NCBI RefSeq assembly: GCF_041146795.1
Contig: NC_135185.1
Coordinates: 29,695,529 to 29,759,528, forward strand
DNA length: 64,000 bases
DNA from: Maylandia zebra
Lineage: Eukaryota; Chordata; Actinopteri; Cichliformes; Cichlidae
Direction: 5' to 3'
Notes under the pieces: model-generated
Told to the model about the DNA's origin: nothing
Databases searched by the model: none
Seen by the model: the letters and a program-made list of their open reading frames with translations, nothing else
In this document: piece after piece, positions 12,215 through 21,900 of the stretch
Numbering within the stretch: position 1 is the stretch's first letter
Layout: each line of letters opens with the position of its first letter
Program-made: the position numbers and the translations under genes

Positions 12215-12515
12215 GCGATCGTGGCTCAAGAGTTGGGCGTTCGCCTTGTAATCGGAAGGTTGCCGGTTCGAGCCCCGGCTTGGACAGTCTTGGTCGTTGT
12301 GTCCTTGGGCAAGACACTTCACCCGTTGCCTACTGGTGGTGGTCAGAGGGCCCGGTGGCGCCAGTGTCTGGCAGCCTCGCCTCTGTCAGTGCGCCCCAGG
12401 GTGGCTGTGGCTACAATGTAGCTGCCATCACCAGTGTGTGAATGGGTATGTAAAGCGCTTTGGGGTCCTTAGGGACTAGTAAAGCGCTATATAAATACAG
12501 GCCATTTACCATTTA
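12215..12515 (+). mobile_element. tRNA-derived SINE, copy 1
   Basis: The head reads GCGATCGTGGCTCAAGAGTT and carries a pol III A-box-like segment; a B-box, GGTTCGAGCCCC, follows about 45 bases later. The body ends in GTAAAGCGCTATATAAATAC and AGGCCATTTACCAT. It is collinear with the minus-strand copy at 27653–27965. It lies directly beside the truncated LINE at 11309–12155. Confidence 0.85.
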
Positions 12516-13682
12516 TTTTTATTTCACTTAGACTTTTGTTTCAGTTTAGTTTCTGTTAGTTTCCAGAGTGGACTTCCTCATTTCAGTTTAGGTTTGTTTT
12601 TTTAATGATTAATATTCGTTTGCATTCGTTTCAGTGTTGGTTTTTCTGTTTTGTTTTTTGTAGTAATTTCTGTATGGAAAGCATATGCAAGTAAAAGTCA
12701 GTAAAGGGATTACAATAAAAAAACAGATATTGTTGAAATGAGATGACTCCCAGTGTTGTAGACATCAAAGCTACATCAGGAAAGTTGTAATAAAACATTT
12801 ACCTAACGTAAAAACGATTTTGTTAGATTTAGCCAATTAAAAAAATGTGTCAGGTTTAGAAAAATATCACCGCTTGCGCTGAAATCCAACCCTTTGCTGT
12901 TTTCTTGGTTGCCCCGCTTGCCTGGACAAATGTATACTTCCTGTTGAAATACGTAAGTCACAAAGTTGTGCTGCTTGTCACGAAAAACACTTGAAGCTCC
13001 CTACCCACGAACACAAACGCCAACTATTTCATGTTTGTTTGCTGGGAGACCGGGCTGGTTTTGAACGAGGCATCCAAATGGGAAATGACGTGACCACTGT
13101 CGCCATCTTTTGCTGGGTCAGTGTATTTACTTCCACGCAGTCTTTCCCAGGTATCATAATCTCCCAGTTTTGTTTTTTGAGTGATTTGTTTACACTCTAA
13201 TGTGCAAAACTTACATTAAATTAACTAAATGTTTTCGTATATCTATTTTTACACAGCTCATAACGCATCATATTGTTCCAGGAAGTACAATAAAGTCTTA
13301 TTGTGATTAGGGTTGCCAACCGTCCCTTAAAATACGGAATCGTCCCGTATTGAGCTAATAAGGGACGCACTTTGTCCCGTAATACAGTGAGAATCAAAAG
13401 TAGTCTATAAATGTTAATGGAATTAACGCTTTGTTTGAAAACATAATTCCCAGCCCCTCTCCTGCTTTGTGACCAATGAGCTGACAGCACACTTATGACA
13501 ATTCGAGTATGACAATTCAGATTACCGCTCATCTCATTGGTCGAGGAAAGGTCGCTTACGGAGAAAATACCGGAAGACAACAGATGACCACAACAAGAAG
13601 CATGGCCAACAGGGAAACAAACGCCGACACTGCGGTGCAAGTCTCGGATGACAGTAAACCTAAAGCTGGGCAGACACTGTGC

Positions 13683-14464
13683 TAGGGCTGCACGATTTTG
13701 CATAAAATGAGAATCACGATTTTTTGGCTTAGAATTGAGATCACGATTCTCTCACGATTTTCTTTTCCAGTATAAATATTTATTGCACTTATTAACTGCA
13801 CATCAACTTTGTAACAGTTAAGACTGAACATAAAAACAATAAATAAACATAAAAACAACAAATGTCTCACGTTTTGTTGTTGCCGCAAAATGTTGTACTG
13901 CTTGAAATTCCGTCTCCACCGTTGCTCGACGCTGCGTGTATAGAGCAGGTAGTGCAACAATAGAAAAATAGTTGCGGGACGGCACTGTGTAGCGTTTGTC
14001 TAGGGTGTTGATCATTTTCCTAAATCCCTCGTTTTGCACAGTGTTGATGGGAGCCATATCTTTGGTCAGGTGATAAGTGATAGCCTCCGTAATGTCTTTG
14101 TGCCTGCGAGAGTTCGATGTGTATAGGGAATGGTAAATGACCTGTATTTGTATAGCACTTTACTCAACCAGTCATCCACCCATTCACACACTGTAGCGCT
14201 GTATAAGGTTCCCGTTATTGATGTTTGGGTGGTTGACCGGGACGGATTTTCTCCTGTCACTTTCTCGTCATCCCTGAAGTGCTCTCCGTTGTTTTTTCCC
14301 TGCTAATTTTAGCATCACACGGCACAGCAGAGTACGTCCCGGATCAAAATGCGGTAAAATCGTCGTCTTTTTTTTTTTTTTTAAATCGTTGTCATTTGGA
14401 AATGAGATCGCACATAAGCATGAATTGAGATCGCGATTTTCTAACGATTAATCGTGCAGCCCTA
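13683..14464. mobile_element. Non-autonomous hAT element (MITE) with perfect 8-bp target duplication
   Basis: Termini are TAGGGCTGCACGAT and ATCGTGCAGCCCTA, exact inverted repeats. CACTGTGC is duplicated exactly at 13675–13682 and 14465–14472, the 8-bp signature of hAT insertion. There is no transposase. A SINE tail fragment lies at about 14125–14215 and a poly-T run at about 14370. It sits inside the left end of the element at 13665. Confidence 0.93.
14125..14215 (-). mobile_element. SINE 3'-tail fragment
   Basis: Contains ATGGTAAATGACCTGTATTT, GTATAGCACTTTAC and later CCATTCACACACTG, a diverged version of the tail of the SINEs at 12215 and 27653 in minus orientation. The tRNA-like head is missing. 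It lies within the hAT MITE. Confidence 0.7.
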
Positions 14465-15335
14465 CACTGTGCGATTTTCAAACTGCACGATTGACTCGCA
14501 GGGGTTAGAAGTTGGTAGGTCACGATGCAGGGTCTCACCCGATGCTCTGATGCGACCTGAGTGCTCACACTGTGCCTCCTTAAAATGAAGGTTATAACAG
14601 AAAATCTGTCGCTCCCCCTCTCTGTCTTTCACTCACACAGACACACCACCACCATCAACTTTGCTAAATTGCTAATGAAAAACATGATCAGGCAGCTGTG
14701 ATTGAGCAGCAGTGTAAATCCAACTATTTTCACGGTTGTTGTGGTCGTGATAATTTTGTGATGCCACATCGAAAAGGCTCGGATGAGCTTTCCAAAGTTC
14801 TACAAGTTGTGCCTCCATCGCTTGTGTCCAGATCACACGCTGCACTGCCGTGCTGCGCAGTCTTTTTCACCGACGTTTACGTGTTTGCGCGTGAGCAGTG
14901 TGCTTCTCGTTACCCCACGTATACTAAACGATGCACGATGAAGGCCAAAATCGGGCCGATCACCAAATCGGTCGCACGACTCAAAAATCGTCTCAAAATG
15001 GGCCAAAAATCACACAGTATAAGCCCAGCATTAGAGCAGCAATGTTTGTTCCCTTCAGAGAAAGAAAAATAGGCTGCAAAAGTACAGGGAGGAATGGGAA
15101 AAGGAAAACACCTGGCTGGGAAAATGCACGATAACACCTTTAAAGCGCACTGCACTGTGTGCTGGCGCACTTTTTCCATAGGCATGCTTCTAGTGGTGGC
15201 ACATGAAGAACATGAGGGGCGTGAAAGCTCGGGGAACCCTTAACCAATTTCTTGTCCACCAGGCCACGGCTGAAGCAGATATGGTATGTAAACACTGGTT
15301 TGTTTTTTTTAAACCCTCTGGTTAAGGTTAATATG

Positions 15336-15911
15336 TGTCACGGTTCTGGGTCCGTTGGACCCAGTATTTTGAGTTTATTATGTTTTGGTTTATTTCTGCT
15401 TCATGGATTGTTTTCTTCTGGTAGTGATGATGATGATTATTATTTCTTGTTTCTGTTTATCCGTGCTTAAGGATTTGTTCTCAGTTATATCTCACGTTTA
15501 GTTTAGTTCAGATTCCATGTGTCATTCTGTCTGTCTCTCAGTGTAAAGTCTGCATGCTTGTTTTGTAATTCATGTTTCCTGTTTTATTGTGAAAGTCTTT
15601 GTCTTATGTTAGTGTGTGCAGCTTAGCTCCCCCGTCTCGTTAGCCCTGATCTCTCCCAGCTGTGTCTCCCTCCTGTTGCCGATTCCCCCCCGTTTCTACC
15701 CTGTGTATATAAGCCCTGTGTTTTCCCATGCTCAGTGTCGCGTCGTACCCTCAGAATTATGCCTGTGTGTCCTTGGTCTCAGTGTTCCATCCTCACTCCA
15801 TGTTTGTTTTTTCTGCCAGCAATAAAGCTGAGGTTTTTTGAGTTTCAATTCTGTGTTCGAGTCCTGCATTTGGATCCTCATCTCTGCCTGCCCGCACACA
15901 GAGCCCTGACA
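15336..15911 (+). mobile_element. Solo LTR of an LTR retrotransposon
   Basis: Starts TGTCACGG and ends CCCTGACA, so it has the TG…CA ends with a short inverted repeat. ATATG is duplicated exactly on both sides (15331–15335 and 15912–15916), a 5-bp target duplication. Inside are a TATA-like TGTATATAAGCC near 15703 and a polyadenylation signal AATAAA near 15820, the expected U3-R-U5 order on the plus strand. No internal gag or pol region is present, so this is the product of LTR–LTR recombination. The superfamily (Ty3, BEL or retrovirus-like) cannot be decided from the LTR alone. Confidence 0.87.
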
Positions 15912-16551
15912 ATATGGGCATGTGCAGTGAATATCAGCGCTATGTGGCCAGAAGTGTGATAATATCATTTATTTTGTGTAATAAACAACTGCAAGGATAG
16001 ATGATTACAACAAATAGATGACTAATACATAAAAGTAATACATAGATGAATAATGATGATGAGTTAAGATGCGTAATCATGGGAACAAGTGGGTTTACAA
16101 ACAGGAGCAGCTGATTAGCATTAGAAAAGCTGAAATAATACCTCAGCTGAAGCCAATTGTACTAAATGCACTATATGTGCACAATTACAAGAATATTTTT
16201 GTTCTATTGTTTTCTATTTAAGTTAAGCAGGACAGAGTTCTTTTAAAGAAAGATTTACTTATATTCTCAAAAGTTAAGCACGACAGGCTTCTGTTTAAGA
16301 AAGACCTGTTTTACTGTGTTAATGTTGTCATTTTGAGCTAAAAATAAATGGCTAAATGATCATTTGTTTCCCATATGGTCATATCACAAAGAATATCTGC
16401 TTAAATCAAATTCAAGTCAAATGGTTAAAAAATAATTTCACACACAAAAGAGCTACCACACTGGGAAGGGTGAAGACAACTGGGTTGCCCGGCCCTGGCC
16501 ACGAGGTGTCCCTTATTTATTTTTCAGGGAGTTGGCAACCCTAATCGTGAT

Positions 16552-18903
16552 CCATAAATGCCAAAAAAAAAAATCTTTCCGTTATGGAGCAGGATATTCC
16601 TGAAATTATTTTACAATCGGCTTATCAGTAGTGTTTTACCGTTTTATTGCTCTGATTGTATGAAAATAAGACGATAGCACTGCCAACAAAGCAAACCTGG
16701 TATTTCCGCAACTACTGTTTCGTCTTTCATTCAGACATTGTCAGTTTACAATTTCACATGACAGTGTTTTCCCAAAAGACGCTTGTCGGCAGCCACGGTG
16801 GCGCGCGTTTGTGGTTGTAGTTTCAATATCCTGAATGAGTTTTTGACTGTTCTTTACTTCCCTTCGATCCTTCCGTGGATTTCACAGAGAGGTGGTGTAG
16901 ATAGAGCTTGGAAATTTCCAGCGTGTTTAAAGACGCACTGTAAGAAAAGCCAGGCTTAGAGCTGGATGTTGGACTATATTACTCATTAACACAGAGCATC
17001 CATCAGTATGAGGACTGGATTTCACTACTGTATTGTTATTACTTTGTTGTTACGAATTACATTCCGTTCAGCAACACTTTTTAATAATATAGTACATTTT
17101 AATATTTGATTACTTTGATTAATGCAAGTATTAGTGTTTGATTTGCTTAGCAAACAGTATATTATGCCTTATGTTGAAAATAAGACTAATATGATCAGAA
17201 TTAATCACGGCTGACTGAACTACTGTCCTTGTGTCTGAATGCAGGGTTAAAAAATTTGTCAGTAACACCACCTTATGACAAGGATCGAAGAACTTAGAAA
17301 CAATATGATCGCTGGCTTTGATCAGTTGTTTTTGTGCTCTATTGTTGACAAAGACAAAGAGCAGTAGTTTTTATATAGCGCTTATATAGATTCAAGGACT
17401 CATTGCACACACTGGAAGGTCATTAGTGTCACCTTGTCGTGCATCCACGTGAGTACAGTCAGAAAAAAACTCATGAAAAACTCATCTATGAAGTATGAGA
17501 CACTTGGCTTTACATTAAAGTGGCATTCAGTAGGTGGGGTTCTCTAAGAGTCTGAGTGTCTCAAGTGTGGGCAAAAATGATCATGGTTCACAGTAATTTC
17601 TATTGTGTGTAACTGTTTCCTCCATTTATCCATTTAGCCAAAAATGGCTCGTTACCAAAAGTAACGAGCCATTTTTGTAAATGTAAGGTGCAGAAAGTAC
17701 AGATACTTGTCTAAAAATGTAGGGAATAAAAGTAAAAAGTTGTCACAAAAATACATATTCGACTAAAGTACAGATACCTGAAAATTTGACTTACCATCTC
17801 GGCTAACTACACATTTAAGATACACTTCACCAAAATAAAACCAGAATATCAAATCTAAATGTAAGCGTTTAATTTTATCTCTATACAGGTTACAGTTTGG
17901 AAGCTTGCTTGTTCTGCTATCTTTCTGTAATGGTTAATCCACCAGTATGTACAAGCTCTTTAATTGAAACGACTTTTTTATTTTTTCAAATTTTCTGTGT
18001 AATAAAGAAACAGGAAAAATAATAGTAGCCCATGCTCAAAGAAATGTGGATATAAACATCTTCAAATTAAAGCTGAATCTCATACCAGCAGTGCACTGGC
18101 ATGTGACTTAACACAACATAAATGTGCCACTGTGCTAATCCCTCCTGACTGCACTGTGTAAACTGACCATCCTCAGGTCTGCCAGTATTGTAATGCCAGA
18201 GACAGATGACATAATACAAAGTGATTGCACATTGGTAAATCCAATTTAGGAACCAGAAACACTCAACCTTAATAACTGGTCAACAAGCAGTGTGTTACCG
18301 TCACTTCATGTTTCAGTGCTCAGGGACACTTCCCCTCTGTGTCACAGCATGGCAGCTGTGCACATTCAGTATTCCTCTCAATGAACTTTAACTTGTCTGA
18401 CGCATTTATGTATGTGTGAGTGTCATGTGCCTATACTTAGCAATAAAACCAAGTTGCTCTTGTAGTTCGTCCTTACATTTACATGCTATGCTTTTATGCG
18501 ATCTCACATGGAAGTAGGAGTTTTAAATGAAAAGTAAAACGCATCCTTGGTGTTAAAACCACTAGAGAAGAAGGCCGAACCCCGACATTTGCAGCTGGGT
18601 ATGTAATTGTTGACTGAAATCAGAGCCTACTCATATACTGCTCATTATATTTAAACTGCACCCCAGATTCACCTCTGGTAAATCAGCCAGCAGTAATAGG
18701 AAGTAATCTCCAGTTTAGGATCAGCGGGCGAGCTTGGTTATGATCACCATTTAGGAAGTTCCTGCTGGGTGGGAGGGCCTAGTCAGGTAAGCTGCCATGG
18801 TGTTAAGAGAGTGCACACACAAGAAGAATTGTTTGCTCTTCCCTTCAGCTGTTGAGAGCCACACAAGCCTGAAGGAAGAGGGAAGAGTTTCACTGGGAGC
18901 AAC
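16552..18903. promoter_or_regulatory. Region upstream of flvcr2 first exon B
   Basis: About 2.3 kb with no coding exon supported. It holds a retroposon tail scrap near 17365–17385 and a perfect hairpin at 17640–17676. The last few hundred bases should contain the leader and promoter of first exon B if that exon is used independently. No clear TATA box could be assigned. Confidence 0.35.
17640..17676. repeat. Perfect 16-bp hairpin
   Basis: AAAAATGGCTCGTTAC (17640–17655), loop CAAAA, then its exact reverse complement (17661–17676). It lies between the two flvcr2 first exons. It is not followed by a T run acting as a bacterial-type terminator, and no function is known. Confidence 0.9.
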
Positions 18904-21900
18904 ATGAATTCTCAGGATGAACTTTCTCATGAGTGGGCGGACAGCCTCGACAAGGCCAGGGTCAATGATTGCACCCCAACGGGGAAAGAAAGAAACAGCT
19001 TGCGAGAATACGCGCACTGCCTGCCTCTGGGAGATGGTGATGACACCTTGGAGCCATCAGCCATCGACACCGCGCAGCTCTTTCCGCTCATGGAGACCAG
19101 GCTGTACAAACGGCGGTGGGTGATGCTCTTCATCTTCAGCGCCTACTCCATGAGCAACGCCTTCATGTGGCTGCAGTACGGCATCATCAGCAACATCTTC
19201 ATGCGCTTCTACAGCATCGGCACCCTGGCCATTGACTGGCTCTCCATGATCTACTTTCTCACCTACATCCCTCTCATCCTACCCGTCATGTGGCTCCTCG
19301 ACAATCGAGGCATCAGAGATGTTGTGGTGGTGGGGTCCGCCTACAACTGCATCGGGGCCTGGATCAAGACGGGCTCGGCGGACCCCAGCATGTTTGCTTT
19401 GACCTTCTTTGGACAGTTCGTGTGCTCGGTGGCCACGGTTTATATCCTGGGCATCCCTTCCAGACTTGCATCTCTGTGGTTCGGGCAGCAGGAAGTGTCC
19501 ACCGCCTGTTCCATTGGGGTTCTGGGAAACCAGGTGTGTCTTTGTTTACCTGCTGGGTTAAAAAAAATGTGTGTATGGTGTTATTCACTTTTCTTCTTTA
19601 AAGTGGGCGAGAGTGAATGAGAGCTCTGTCATCTTTAACTCTTTGTGCAGTATATTAAAAAAATAGCATGTTTCTGTTAGGTCAAGCTATCTTGATTTGT
19701 GATTGAGTGTCTCTCCTCCTGTGGATTCTTCTTTCCAACCTTCTTCCAGAGTCCGCAGGTTTAACAAAGCCAGTCACCTTCTTTGCCACTGGTGAAAACT
19801 AATGGCTAGTAATCCCTTCAGAGTAAAGGTTCTTAAAGAAACGATGAACCCAGCATGCAGTACATGTTAGCATGCTGGATGCTGAACCATTTTAGTTCTA
19901 TTAAAGTACTTCACATACCAGGCAAGCAGTATATGGGAAGTAGAAGGGCATGGTTTACATTACACTAGGGCTGCCACAAACGATTATTTTGATAGTCGAC
20001 TAGTCACTGATTATTTTTGCGATTAGTCGACTAATCAGATCATCATCCATTGGAGGTACAGCGTACAGCTTATTGCACCAGCAGCATCTGGTCTTATATA
20101 ACTATCATTAGCTTACAGCTTGAAGTGTTTGTGCTAACTAAAAATAAAGACAAGATGGTAGTTTATTAATTTTTAATGAAATTTGCAGATTGTTTCGGTG
20201 AAGTTGAATAAACTCCTTGCTTTCTAAAATATAACAGGACACCGGAGTATATTCTCCAGCTTCTGATAATCAGCTGTCTGCTTGACAGTTTTAGCTGTGC
20301 AAAAACTATAACTTTAATCTCAGCCAAACCGATTTACTCAGGAACAAATAAAATACTAAAGAAAGCCAAACAATAACATTTTTAAGTTATCTAAGTGACT
20401 TATATATATGTTTAACCTGACTAGCGAAAGACGGCGGTGGGTTTGAAAACGATTTGCCGGGAGTCCGGTGTTCTCATGGCTCTAGTTAGCCTTGCCCCCG
20501 CCTAGCTAACGAGCTAGTGGGTAACAGACGTCTCCGAAAACGTCGGAGCGCTTTTGAAAATACGTGGTGTCTTGATAAACTGAGCAGATATTTGAGGTTT
20601 ACACAGCTACATTCTCGCCTGAAAATATGTTAAAGGTTTATTTTGTGACCCAGAAAGAATAATAAGAGTAAAGTTAAAACTAACTAGCTGCCGCTATTGT
20701 TGACAGCTGCGCTATGAATTCTGGGACACAGCTTCTTCTTCTTCGGGGTTTAATGGCAGCTGGCATCCTTGTACATGCAGTGCTGCCATCTTCTGTTTCA
20801 GTCCGTTATTACACTCTTAAATCCTACTACTCATTCCTGCGTCCTTTGTGATCTTACAAAGCTTCAAACGATGCGTCGACTATTAAATTAGTCGTCGACG
20901 ATTTTAATAGTCGACATAATCGTGACTAGTCGACTAATCGTGGCAGCCCTACATTACACTGAGCATTTTTACTGTTTAAACATTACTTGGATTACCAGTA
21001 TCAAAATATGAAGTCATAAATTCTTCATTTTTAAATCTGCCGATAGAAACCAGAAGAAAATATATGATAGGGAACCATTGTCTGACAGAGACTTCCAAAC
21101 TGTGAGGAGGGTAGAGGGAGAGAAGTGAACAGAGTATAGATCTTTCCAGTAAAAACAGGGATACCGGTATTGTCTAAGTGGTCAAAGTGACTTCCTCTGT
21201 GTCTGTATGTGTGTTTGGTTTGTTCTTTCTAGCCAGGGGAAAATTGCTGGGGATGGCGGGTGACTTCCACCGCTTGAGCTGCCTGCTTCTGTGCAAGTTT
21301 CCTCACCTTGGGTAAATTAACTATACAGTGAGATTGCACTAAGAATGCTGTGTGCATGGCAAGGTAGTCAGGTCTGCTGGGGCGGGTGTGTTTCACTGCT
21401 TTTGCTTTCCTTTTAAAAATCCCGAGAACGGCATTAGACAGACAAAATCATCTGAAAATTCCAAAAAAGGTCACAGGAAATGTCAACACGCATCAACTGA
21501 AATCTAATTTACCTTAAATTTACCCACAAAACATGGAGAGTGATAGTTTTATGCAATTTTAAGTCATATCTAAAGTAAAGAGAAAATAAACAGAGCAAAT
21601 GTGGTGTACTTGGCTACATATCAGTGCTTTGTGATCTCTCCACAGTCTCTAACACTTTTCTCATCTTATTGACCGCTCTGAGCACGCTGTGGTGCCCTTT
21701 AACCTCCAAAGCTGAACCATGTCCTCTCCCTCCATCATTAGACCAAACACCGGCGCTTGTCATGAATGTTCTTGTTTTGTGCTTTAAACCCGCTCCCTGC
21801 CGATGAAGATGAAAAGGACGCGCTGCTGTCGATGTTTACTTGCTCACCATGGCTTAATTGCTTTGGCTGCGGTCCCTAACACTGGATGCTTCCAAGTTTT

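Larger units (their letters stand above)
13665..15029. mobile_element. Inverted-repeat DNA element nested in the hAT relic
   Basis: The left end is GCTGGGCAGACACTGTGC followed by GATTTT after the hAT MITE; the right end, reverse-complemented, is GCTGGGCTTATACTGTGTGA followed by TTTT. They agree at 20 of 24 positions. The element separates the MANRETNADTAVQ start from the BED-finger part of the outer transposon. Its left terminal repeat was itself split by the MITE at 13683. The superfamily is not assigned because a clear target duplication could not be read. Confidence 0.65.
13308..16543. mobile_element. hAT-like DNA transposon relic, host of nested insertions
   Basis: The ends are inverted repeats starting TAGGGTTGCCAAC (13308–13320) and finishing GTTGGCAACCCTA (16531–16543). 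The flanks ATTGTGAT (13300–13307) and ATCGTGAT (16544–16551) are an 8-bp target duplication with one mismatch, typical of hAT elements. Inside are coding relics on the plus strand: a start MANRETNADTAVQ near 13600, then RLQKYREEWEKENTWLGKC and DNTFKAHCTVCWRTFSIG around 15070–15185. The second set has the spacing of a BED-type zinc finger with one frameshift. The gene is broken by an insertion at 13665–15029, and a solo LTR lies further along. Confidence 0.8.

Noticed and set aside
12215..12515. A functional tRNA gene
   Set aside because: It has A- and B-box-like segments but a 300-bp body, a retroposon tail and a second copy at 27653. It is a SINE. The same applies to 38195 and 45985.
14698..15072. 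A 124-aa gene on the plus strand
   Set aside because: It crosses the right end of the element at 13665–15029 and the outer hAT sequence, with no splice context or family match.
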